This document shows positions 1-5,058 of a stretch of DNA of 5,060 bases, piece by piece. Source of the stretch: Saprospiraceae bacterium (GTDB lineage: Bacteria; Bacteroidota; Bacteroidia; Chitinophagales; Saprospiraceae). The position numbers and the translations under genes were made by a program. The DNA is taken from positions 1 to 5,060 of the forward strand of contig JACMLK010000458.1 in NCBI GenBank assembly GCA_014379665.1, written 5' to 3'. The notes under the pieces are model-generated. The model was not told the origin of the DNA. It worked only from the letters and a program-made list of their open reading frames with translations, and searched no databases. Every line of letters begins with the position of its first letter. The stretch's first letter is position 1.

Positions 1-857
1 ATCATTTTTTTATTGTCAGAAGCATTCATCTTCGTCATTTCATATCCTAAATATACCAAGGTAAGTGGTCCGATGGTGTACATAAAATAATCGGTATATT
101 CTGTTTTTGATACCATAGTCATGATCAAAGGCAAAACCAACAACGAACCAACGTAAGTTGCTATTTCGTAGTATTTGCGCTTTTTATCGCTCAAGTGGAG
201 CAAAGGTGACAAACCAATGTCAGCCATATATCTTTGGGTACGGACAAAGGTCAGCAAACTAATCACCATAACCACAGCAGCAAAACTGAAAGCTACATTC
301 CATCTCAGATGCTCAGGAATGATGTTGCTCAGCATGTCGCCTTTGCCTACCGCTATACAAAGATATCCGCCCAATAATGCGCCAATATTAATACCTGCAT
401 AAAATAAAGAAAATCCTGCGTCTCTTCTCTGATCGTGTTCACTATAAAGCTGTCCTACCATGGTCGAGATATTAGGTTTGAAAAAACCGGTACCTATAAT
501 GGTGAAACTAATACCGTAAAAGAAAAATGCATTAGGATCAATTGCAAGTATGGTGCTACCTACGATCATCAAAAGGCCACCCCAAAATAATGACTTGCGA
601 TAACCCAGGATTTTATCTGCAAATAATCCTCCGATAAATGTAAAAGCATACACAAAAGCCTGTGTGGCTCCATACTGAAGATTGGCCACCGAATCATTCA
701 TCATAAGTTGAGTTACCATAAAGTAAATCAACATGCCCCTCATTCCGTAAAAGCAAAATCTTTCCCACATTTCAGAAAAGAAAAGATACCACAATTGTTT
801 AGGGTACTTGCCTTTGAAGTTTTGAATCTGTTCTCTGGTCAGTGTATTTTCCATCAT
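1..857 (-). CDS. POT-family proton-dependent oligopeptide transporter, 3' end beyond the window
   Basis: Partial gene: 285 codons are readable from the ATG at 857-855 with no stop before the window edge. POT proteins are usually about 450-560 residues, so roughly the last 40-50% is missing. The family imports di- and tripeptides across the inner membrane with protons (MFS fold). Visible motifs: EMWERFCFYGMR at residues 29-40 (the ExxER proton/peptide motif, E29, E32, R33); GGLFADKILG at 76-85 (PTR2 signature 1 region); GTGFFKPNIS at 122-131 with the conserved TM4 lysine K127; FSLFYAGINIGAL at 149-161, matching PTR2 signature 2. The tyrosine usual at the first Y of ERFxYYG is Phe36. The C-terminal EQ and GE/SPxGL motifs lie outside the window. 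A second in-frame ATG follows directly (854-852), so the start is uncertain by one residue. It begins 3 nt after the stop of the upstream POT gene, with no Shine-Dalgarno, so it is probably co-transcribed. Substrate range cannot be read from sequence. Confidence 0.93.
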   Translation of the reverse strand, partial: MMENTLTREQIQNFKGKYPKQLWYLFFSEMWERFCFYGMRGMLIYFMVTQLMMNDSVANLQYGATQAFVYAFTFIGGLFADKILGYRKSLFWGGLLMIVGSTILAIDPNAFFFYGISFTIIGTGFFKPNISTMVGQLYSEHDQRRDAGFSLFYAGINIGALLGGYLCIAVGKGDMLSNIIPEHLRWNVAFSFAAVVMVISLLTFVRTQRYMADIGLSPLLHLSDKKRKYYEIATYVGSLLVLPLIMTMVSKTEYTDYFMYTIGPLTLVYLGYEMTKMNASDNKKM

Positions 858-860
858 ATT

Positions 861-2537
861 TTAATTCACGCCGTGCATCATTTTCTTCAATTTTGGAGTC
901 AGTGAGAATAATATCACTGATGCCAAACCGCAAAGAATCACAAATACCATAAAGAATTCGTATAAATTGGTAATCTGATAGCCTACGAATACCGGATAAT
1001 GATCCATGATATTTTTATCGGCTAATAATTGTAATTGTTCCGCCGTAGGAGTTACTGTTTTATCCAGTACAGCCTGCAAATCTATACCCATATCACCGGC
1101 TGTCTTGAATTTATCGCCTGTAGCAGGCAATATTGAACCAAGGGTACCTGCAAGCGCATAACCCGAAGCATTGGACAAGAAAAAGACCCCATAAAGCAGA
1201 GAGGTAAATCTTTTCGGTGCCAGTTTGCCTACCAAAGAAAGTCCTATCGGAGATAGACAAAGCTCACCAATGGTCTGTAATAAATACAATAAAATCAACC
1301 ATTTGATACCAAGTAATCCGGCATTGCCCAAATCTTTCACATTATTAGCGATGATAAAATAGGCCAACGCAATTATTGCCAGACCTAAAGCCTGTTTGAC
1401 CGGAGAAATAGGCTCCTTGCCCGCAGCCCTCAATTTGTCCCAAAGCATACTAAATGGGATGGCCAGCATGACTACAAAAATACCATTAAATATCTGCACC
1501 ATGGATGGTGGCATATTCCAGCCAAAGAAGTCTCTGTCGGTTTGGTTATTGGCTATGAAAGTCAATGAAGAGCCGGCTTGTTCAAATGCTGCCCAAAAGA
1601 ATATTACAAAAAAGGAAACCACATATATCACCAGAATTCTGTCCATCTCTATTTTGGATAAAGAAGAGTCTGTCAGGATAAGTCCCGCCAAAGTGATTCC
1701 ACTGGCATAAATCAATGAGTATACATAATTCTGACCAACAAATAGATGGAAGATAACGGCTAATCCCAAAAATCCTATAACGGCCAGCATCAGTGATTTG
1801 CTTGAAAAAATCGCTTTTTGTGACTCACCTTCTTCATAGTCGGATGCGATATTGTTTTTTGGCAGACCACCCAAAGCTCTTCCTTCCGGGGTCACTACAT
1901 ATTTATCTTTCAGGAGGTAAAAGGTAAGCGTACCTATCAACATGGCTACACCAGCTGCAAAAAATCCCCATTTAAAAGCGAATACATCTCTGGTACCATT
2001 GGCATCAACGACGTCTCCTAAAAGAGGACAAAAATATTGACCTAAAAAAGCACCAACGTTGATACCCATATAAAAGATAGTAAAAGCTGTATCGAGTTTG
2101 TTTTTTTCTTCTTTTGGGTACAGGTTGGTCACCATACTTGAAATATTGGGCTTAAAGAAGCCATTTCCAAATATTAATACCCCTAATGCAACATACAGGA
2201 GCGTCTTTGCCAGATCAAGGTTTGTACCGAATGTACTGGCACTGGTAAACAAAAGAAACTGACCTGTTGCCATTAATAATCCACCAATCAGGATACAATT
2301 TCTATTCCCTAAAAATCTGTCCGAAATAAATCCACCCAACATTGGAGTCAAATAACAAAGACCAAGGAATCCACCATAAATGATGGAAGATTGTTCTTCG
2401 CTTATCATCAATGCATGGACAATGAACAGCGTAAGGAGGGTCCGCATTCCATAGAAATTGAACCTTTCCCACATTTCAGTTCCGAATAATACCCAAAGAC
2501 CTTTTGGGTGACTTGTTTTTGAAGCTGCTGTACTCAT
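861..2537 (-). CDS. POT-family proton-dependent oligopeptide transporter (peptide MFS transporter)
   Basis: Complete 558-residue inner-membrane transporter of the POT/PTR2 family, normal in length for a bacterial 14-helix member. Motifs in order: EMWERFNFYGMR at 21-32 (ExxER: E21, E24, R25); GGFISDRFLG at 68-77; GNGFFKPNIS at 124-133 with the TM4 lysine K129; FTIFYMGINVGAF at 152-164, fitting PTR2 signature 2; WAAFEQAGSSL at 315-325 in TM7; GELCLSPIGLSLVGKLAP at 424-441 with the TM10 glutamate E425. Helices HA/HB, typical of bacterial POTs, probably lie around 247-290, after a hydrophilic linker (about 212-246). A long loop (about 471-515) separates the last two helices. The known family role is proton-coupled uptake of di-/tripeptides; the exact substrate is inferred only. 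ERFxFYG replaces ERFxYYG (Phe28). The start at 2537 is supported by the usual distance to ExxER. It is first in a two-gene operon with the POT gene 3 nt downstream, and is preceded by a long region with dyad elements. Confidence 0.96.
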   Translation of the reverse strand: MSTAASKTSHPKGLWVLFGTEMWERFNFYGMRTLLTLFIVHALMISEEQSSIIYGGFLGLCYLTPMLGGFISDRFLGNRNCILIGGLLMATGQFLLFTSASTFGTNLDLAKTLLYVALGVLIFGNGFFKPNISSMVTNLYPKEEKNKLDTAFTIFYMGINVGAFLGQYFCPLLGDVVDANGTRDVFAFKWGFFAAGVAMLIGTLTFYLLKDKYVVTPEGRALGGLPKNNIASDYEEGESQKAIFSSKSLMLAVIGFLGLAVIFHLFVGQNYVYSLIYASGITLAGLILTDSSLSKIEMDRILVIYVVSFFVIFFWAAFEQAGSSLTFIANNQTDRDFFGWNMPPSMVQIFNGIFVVMLAIPFSMLWDKLRAAGKEPISPVKQALGLAIIALAYFIIANNVKDLGNAGLLGIKWLILLYLLQTIGELCLSPIGLSLVGKLAPKRFTSLLYGVFFLSNASGYALAGTLGSILPATGDKFKTAGDMGIDLQAVLDKTVTPTAEQLQLLADKNIMDHYPVFVGYQITNLYEFFMVFVILCGLASVILFSLTPKLKKMMHGVN

Positions 2538-2599
2538 ACTAGTTTTGATTATTTTGGCGCTAAAAGTATGATTAATTTTTGGGTTGAATAGTGTATCGG

Positions 2600-2626
2600 C
2601 TGATTTTATTTAAGACATAAAATCAG
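2600..2626. promoter_or_regulatory. Perfect 10-bp inverted repeat in the POT operon leader
   Basis: CTGATTTTAT (2600-2609) and ATAAAATCAG (2617-2626) are exact reverse complements separated by 7 nt. The element ends 63 bp before the ATG of the first POT gene. It could be a repressor or activator operator, or a hairpin in the mRNA leader. On the minus strand it is not followed by a T-run, so it does not look like an intrinsic terminator. The function is inferred from position and symmetry only. Confidence 0.45.
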
Positions 2627-2648
2627 GATGAATTTTGACCCGGAGAAT

Positions 2649-2666
2649 GCACAAAATATAATGTGC
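2649..2666. promoter_or_regulatory. 18-bp imperfect palindrome upstream of POT operon
   Basis: GCACA (2649-2653) and TGTGC (2662-2666) flank an 8-bp AT-only centre. Seven of nine positions across the dyad are complementary. The size and symmetry resemble a dimeric regulator's operator. It sits between the candidate -7 element at 2682-2689 and the POT start. No specific regulator is identified. Confidence 0.3.
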
Positions 2667-2681
2667 TATAACTATTGAATG

Positions 2682-2689
2682 CAAAATTA
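2682..2689 (-). promoter_or_regulatory. Candidate -7 promoter element for the POT operon
   Basis: Read on the minus strand this is TAATTTTG, an exact match to the Bacteroidota -7 consensus TAnnTTTG. The expected TTTG of the -33 element at 19-bp spacing is absent; the nearest TTTG (minus strand, 2707-2704) is only 14 bp away. Initiation here would give a leader of roughly 140 nt. In AT-rich DNA a match like this can occur by chance. Confidence 0.2.
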
Positions 2690-2703
2690 TGCTTTGAAAT
2701 GAA

Positions 2704-2746
2704 CAAATTATTGGATAAATTCGATCATTTATTTTATAGTAATTTG
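2704..2746. promoter_or_regulatory. Nested AT-rich inverted repeats
   Basis: Outer arms CAAATTA (2704-2710) and TAATTTG (2740-2746) enclose inner arms ATAAAT (2715-2720) and ATTTAT (2727-2732), with TCGATC as the central 6 nt. Together they give 13 paired positions in a possible imperfect hairpin or compound operator. The AT-only inner arms make chance a real alternative. Confidence 0.25.
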
Positions 2747-2765
2747 AGCACAATTTTAAATGAAG

Positions 2766-2800
2766 ATAAAAGAAAAAGAATTTTTTAATTGATTGATGGA
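2766..2800. repeat. Left copy of imperfect direct repeat bracketing the palindrome cluster
   Basis: This copy pairs with 3012-3045. The core TTTTTTAATTGATTGATGGA (2781-2800) matches 3026-3045 at 18 of 20 positions, both differences being A to G. To its left, AAAGAA(A/G)AAG is also shared once a one-base gap is allowed. The distance between copies is 245 bp. The right copy begins directly after the TPR stop codon, so this left copy may be a duplicate of the native 3' flank of that gene. Confidence 0.5.
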
Positions 2801-2832
2801 GAATGGGGGATGCATTTATTTCAAACATAGTG

Positions 2833-2849
2833 TGATCCCGCTGGGATCA
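2833..2849. repeat. Short palindrome, copy 1 of an ATCCCGCT repeat
   Basis: TGATCCC (2833-2839), GCT loop, GGGATCA (2843-2849): a perfect 7-bp stem with a 3-nt loop. A near copy lies 42 bp on at 2875-2892, with 16 of 18 positions identical. It looks like a REP-type interspersed palindromic repeat. Confidence 0.6.
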
Positions 2850-2868
2850 AAAGGTTGGGGAAACCTTT
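2850..2868. repeat. Short inverted repeat between the two ATCCCGCT copies
   Basis: AAAGGTT (2850-2856) and AACCTTT (2862-2868) form a perfect 7-bp stem with a 5-nt GGGGA loop. It abuts the preceding palindrome with no gap, so the two would stack as adjacent hairpins in a transcript. Confidence 0.5.
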
Positions 2869-2874
2869 ATTTTC

Positions 2875-2892
2875 TAATCCCGCTAGGATCAA
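2875..2892. repeat. Short palindrome, copy 2 of an ATCCCGCT repeat
   Basis: TAATCCCGCTAGGATCAA differs from copy 1 (2833-2850) at two positions, both G to A. The stem is broken by two A-C mismatches on the plus strand. In minus-strand RNA both positions become G-U wobbles, and the full 7-pair stem with its 3-nt loop is kept. Confidence 0.55.
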
Positions 2893-2901
2893 TGCACAAA
2901 C

Positions 2902-2916
2902 GACTTCAGAGAAGTC
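2902..2916. repeat. Short palindrome with 3-nt loop
   Basis: GACTTC (2902-2907), AGA, GAAGTC (2911-2916): a perfect 6-bp stem with a 3-nt loop. Its first 8 bases, GACTTCAG, recur at 3056-3063 inside another 3-nt-loop palindrome at the end of the TPR gene. Confidence 0.5.
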
Positions 2917-2924
2917 AGTCCTGT

Positions 2925-2953
2925 GGCACAATTTGCAAACTTGCGCCAGCATC
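2925..2953. repeat. 29-bp direct repeat, copy 1
   Basis: Identical to 2971-2999 except at one base (T2932 versus G2978); the period is 46 bp. The first 23 bases form a palindrome: arms 2925-2934 and 2938-2947 around a GCA loop, with 8 of 10 positions complementary. The last part, CCAGCATC, lies outside the stem. Confidence 0.65.
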
Positions 2954-2969
2954 TGCAAACTTGCGCATC
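2954..2969. repeat. Truncated third copy of the TGCAAACTTGCGC repeat
   Basis: TGCAAACTTGCGC then ATC: this matches 2934-2953 and 2980-2999 except that four bases (CAGC) are missing and the left palindrome arm is absent. It directly abuts copy 1, which suggests tandem duplication or slippage within the cluster. Confidence 0.55.
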
Positions 2970-2970
2970 G

Positions 2971-2999
2971 GGCACAAGTTGCAAACTTGCGCCAGCATC
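2971..2999. repeat. 29-bp direct repeat, copy 2
   Basis: This is the better-paired copy. Arms GGCACAAGTT (2971-2980) and AACTTGCGCC (2984-2993) pair at 9 of 10 positions around a GCA loop. In minus-strand RNA the one imperfect position becomes a G-U wobble, so all ten pair. It lies 46-75 nt downstream of the TPR stop in the direction of transcription and could end or stabilise that transcript, though no T-run follows. Confidence 0.65.
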
Positions 3000-3011
3000 G
3001 GCCAGGATTAT

Positions 3012-3045
3012 ATTAAAGAAGAAGTTTTTTTAATTGGTTGGTGGA
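3012..3045. repeat. Right copy of imperfect direct repeat bracketing the palindrome cluster
   Basis: Partner of 2766-2800. It begins at the base directly after the TPR stop codon (stop at 3048-3046, minus strand). The core TTTTTTAATTGGTTGGTGGA is at 3026-3045. Confidence 0.5.
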
Positions 3046-4065
3046 CTACTGAAGGGACTTCAGAATATGTTTTGCTTTTTTACCACCTTTTTTTGCAGCA
3101 TCTTTAATGTCTTTTACATATCCGTTTTTGCCTGCTTTTTGTTTGGCAATACCTCTGTATGTTAACAGGTCTGCTTCGCTGATTCCATCGGCGACTACTG
3201 GTAAATTGGATGCTTTGTCAAATGATCTGAGTGCTTCAGGAAAATCTTCCAGCTCCATTAATACCAAACCATACTGATAAAAAGCCCATCTGAGCCAGAA
3301 TTTATTAGGATTGTCAGTTTCAAATGTCCGGGTTGTAAATAATTTAAGGTCGAATGCGGCTTTTTGCCATTCTTTAAGTTGAATGTGGCATTCTGCTTTT
3401 AATTTTCTCGATTTCCAATACAAAGTTTGCAGGGCTATGGATTTTTTAATGGATTCATCAAGATTTTCAATGGCTTCTTTCCATTCTTCTTTGGACATAT
3501 GTATTTTGGCTTTGCCATAATATGCTGTTGGTATGGTGGGGTCTATACCTATACATTTGTTATAATCACGTAAGGCATCGTGGAAATTTTTCATCATAAA
3601 ATTTACCTTTGCTCTTCGTTCATAAGCCTGTGCATGTCTGTCATATTTTTCAATAGCCAAACTCAAGGCTTCAATAGCTTCACTTTCTTTGCCCTTGACT
3701 TTCACTAATTTACGACCTCTTACAAAAGATTGAACTGCACCTTTGTCGCTATCTGGTTCGAGCGTTTCGAAATGCATTATATCACCCTCGTTGATGAGCC
3801 ATGCCCTGATGGAACCCGCGATAGCAAATTGTGCACAGTAACTCAATAATGATGTTGTAGTTCTAAAAGCTTTATCTGAGACCTGACTAACATGTCTTGG
3901 AATTTCCAATGAGAGGTCATTGTCATTAAAAATATCCTCGTATTTTAAAAATACATCCGTCTTGTAATAATTCTCCAGCCTCTGAAGAAACATTTTAGTT
4001 ACTTTCTCATAACTCTTTGTCGTCCCGAATTCAAGCCTGCCCTGTATGATTGTCTTAAAGTACAT
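3046..4065 (-). CDS. TPR-repeat protein with uncharacterised N-terminal region
   Basis: 339-residue soluble protein with no signal peptide or membrane segment, so probably cytoplasmic. Residues about 111-293 contain TPR-like helical hairpins: roughly 111-142 (weak), 145-178 (strongest: AYERRAKVNFMMKNFHDALRDYNKCIGIDP), 180-212 (AYYGKAKIHMSKEEWKEAIENLDESI), about 217-248 (divergent) and 261-293 (YQYGLVLMELEDFPEALRSFDKA). TPRs mediate protein-protein contacts; the partner is unknown. Residues 1-110 do not resemble TPR. They start MYFKTIIQGRLEFG and include an aromatic and charged stretch and FAIAGSIRAWLINEG at 80-94, a domain I cannot name. The C-terminus is very basic (lysine-rich at 308-336). 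An in-frame TAA lies two codons upstream of the ATG, so that start is the earliest possible; Met25 is an alternative. No ribosome site or promoter is obvious. The gene is separated from the upstream membrane-protein gene by a terminator. I believe similar proteins occur in Saprospiraceae-type Bacteroidota, from memory only. Confidence 0.88.
   Translation of the reverse strand: MYFKTIIQGRLEFGTTKSYEKVTKMFLQRLENYYKTDVFLKYEDIFNDNDLSLEIPRHVSQVSDKAFRTTTSLLSYCAQFAIAGSIRAWLINEGDIMHFETLEPDSDKGAVQSFVRGRKLVKVKGKESEAIEALSLAIEKYDRHAQAYERRAKVNFMMKNFHDALRDYNKCIGIDPTIPTAYYGKAKIHMSKEEWKEAIENLDESIKKSIALQTLYWKSRKLKAECHIQLKEWQKAAFDLKLFTTRTFETDNPNKFWLRWAFYQYGLVLMELEDFPEALRSFDKASNLPVVADGISEADLLTYRGIAKQKAGKNGYVKDIKDAAKKGGKKAKHILKSLQ
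3049..3063. repeat. Palindrome over the last five codons of the TPR gene
   Basis: CTGAAG (3049-3054), GGA, CTTCAG (3058-3063): a perfect 6-bp stem with a 3-nt loop that ends one base before the stop codon. It has the same architecture as the palindromes at 2833-2849 and 2902-2916, and shares GACTTCAG with the latter. It may be a member of the repeat family that supplies the end of the reading frame, or chance. Confidence 0.35.
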
Positions 4066-4176
4066 CCATTAAATATTACATGAAGAGACATAGAAAAAAT
4101 CATTCCAATTTTTCCTATTGAACTGCTGTATGTTAGAATAACACATTTTTAGGCACATTTAGTTTAAAAATCGAAT

Positions 4177-4213
4177 AAAAAAAGGGCATTCTGGAAAAAC
4201 ATCCAAAATGCCC
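4177..4213 (-). terminator. Intrinsic terminator of the membrane-protein gene
   Basis: On the minus strand GGGCATT pairs with AATGCCC (4213-4207 with 4190-4184). After one mismatch, TGGA pairs with TCCA (4205-4202 with 4195-4192), leaving a 6-nt loop. Seven T residues follow directly (4183-4177). The hairpin starts 23 nt after the stop codon of the 5016-4237 gene. On the plus strand no T-run follows, so it acts in one direction. It isolates the membrane-protein gene from the TPR gene. Confidence 0.88.
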
Positions 4214-4236
4214 TCTTATATTTCTTATCAATCTAT

Positions 4237-5016
4237 CTACACTAAATCTTCTGTAACGCCTATTTCGTCAATCGCATCTCCACTACCTTCCAAGCCGGTG
4301 ACATCAGCATAACCCGCATAATCGGCAGCCATAACTATCGGATATGCAAACAGAATTCCAACAATTAATGCCACCAGGCCAAGTATAATACTTAAGCCAA
4401 CCAACAGAATAAAAGCAAAATGTAAGAACCATCTTTTATTGGTTAATTTCCAGCTTGTTTTAATGGCTTCTACCGCATCATATTTGTGAAAAACGATGAG
4501 GTAATTGGTCCAACGGAAAGAAACAGCCACATATAGACAAATCAACCCAATCAGGAAGATCCAAATCATGGAGGATGCAATTTGACTTGAAGCGTCCATT
4601 AAAGATCCTGCATCGCTTGTTGCCAAGGCTGATATAAAACTAAATCCAAGAACAAAAATAAGTGGAAGAAGTAAAATAAAATACACGAGCAACATCAGAA
4701 TATTTGCTACAACCAATTGTGCAATGTGATTAAACCCTTTAAAAAAATTGCCAAATTCCTGACTTCCTGTTTGTTCCTGAAGATGAGCACCATAAGGAAT
4801 TCCTACGGCTAAAGCAGGATTTACTACTATACCTATTAAAAAGCCTAAAATCGGAATCATGGATACAACTATACTTATCAAAATAAAAACAACGGTATAG
4901 CCTAAAAAACCACCCGGGTTTTTTTTGAATATTTCATATCCTCTGGAAAAATATTCTCCGATTTTAAAATCATAGCCATTGTCTATGGCTGACTGAACTT
5001 GCTGACTATGCTCCAT
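4237..5016 (-). CDS. Multi-pass integral membrane protein of unknown function
   Basis: 259 residues. A hydrophilic N-terminus (1-36, FKIGEYFSRGYEIFKKNPGGF) is followed by hydrophobic segments at about 37-57, 58-76, 98-130 (long, possibly two), 150-176 and 198-230, so about five or six membrane passes with no cleavable signal peptide. The segment DAVEAIKTSWKLTNKRWFLHF at 180-200, between two helices, resembles the amphipathic 'A-x-x-x-S-x-x-L-T' linker of YciC/DUF975-like bacterial membrane proteins. I assign only that loose resemblance; the family has no settled function. Such Bacteroidota proteins are sometimes labelled beta-carotene monooxygenase in automatic annotation, which nothing here supports. 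The last 28 residues (232-259) are acidic: 8 Asp/Glu and no Lys/Arg. The first in-frame codon upstream that matters is a TGA at 5052-5050, and no other ATG lies between it and 5016, so the start is secure. It ends in a strong terminator; whether it is monocistronic depends on what lies beyond 5060. Confidence 0.87.
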   Translation of the reverse strand: MEHSQQVQSAIDNGYDFKIGEYFSRGYEIFKKNPGGFLGYTVVFILISIVVSMIPILGFLIGIVVNPALAVGIPYGAHLQEQTGSQEFGNFFKGFNHIAQLVVANILMLLVYFILLLPLIFVLGFSFISALATSDAGSLMDASSQIASSMIWIFLIGLICLYVAVSFRWTNYLIVFHKYDAVEAIKTSWKLTNKRWFLHFAFILLVGLSIILGLVALIVGILFAYPIVMAADYAGYADVTGLEGSGDAIDEIGVTEDLV

Positions 5017-5050
5017 GTGTACTTGTTTAAGTTGGTTATTTGAATAATAT

Positions 5051-5058
5051 CAAAGTAA
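5051..5058 (-). promoter_or_regulatory. Weak candidate -7 element for the membrane-protein gene
   Basis: The minus strand reads TTACTTTG, one base off the Bacteroidota consensus TAnnTTTG. It lies about 35 bp upstream of the ATG, a plausible leader length. The -33 TTTG would lie beyond the window, so this cannot be tested here. Confidence 0.2.

Larger units (their letters stand above)
2538..3045. other. 508-bp gene-free region between TPR gene and POT operon
   Basis: No convincing coding sequence is seen on either strand. The left part (2538-2800) is very AT-rich and lies upstream of the POT operon, so it should hold the operon's promoter and leader. It contains three dyad-symmetric elements (2600-2626, 2649-2666, 2704-2746). 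The right part (2833-2999) is more GC-rich and consists almost entirely of short palindromes and direct repeats. The whole right part is bracketed by an imperfect direct repeat (2766-2800 and 3012-3045). The base-composition switch and the bracketing repeat suggest that the right part was added to an originally shorter spacer. This is inference. Confidence 0.8.

Noticed and set aside
175..402. Plus-strand open frame of 75 codons
   Set aside because: It is the antisense shadow of the partial POT gene.
708..905. Plus-strand open frame of 65 codons
   Set aside because: It is antisense across the junction of the two POT genes.
1396..1710. Plus-strand open frame of 104 codons
   Set aside because: It is antisense inside the well-supported POT gene, with no family resemblance.
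2610..2828. Minus-strand open frame of 72 codons upstream of the POT operon
   Set aside because: It lies in very AT-rich DNA, overlaps the dyad elements, has low-complexity composition (FFFFYLHLK) and resembles no protein family.
2833..2993. Intrinsic terminator for the TPR gene
   Set aside because: Stable minus-strand hairpins exist, but none is followed by a T-run on that strand, so a rho-independent terminator cannot be claimed.
2925..2999. CRISPR array
   Set aside because: There are only two full repeats and one truncated copy, the spacing is irregular, the partial copy lies inside the would-be spacer, and no cas gene is nearby.
2833..3025. Insertion sequence
   Set aside because: There is no transposase frame, no terminal inverted repeats around the segment and no short target duplication, only the imperfect 35-bp flanking repeat.
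2793..3107. Plus-strand open frame of 104 codons across the palindrome cluster
   Set aside because: Its residues are translations of the repeats (LIPLGS and KLAPAS-type strings recur), it overlaps the TPR gene's 3' end antisense, and it has no recognisable domain or start signal.
4066..4176. Promoter of the TPR gene
   Set aside because: No TAnnTTTG-like element is seen on the minus strand here; the small dyad TGTTA-GAA-TAACA (4131-4143) is too short and AT-rich to call.
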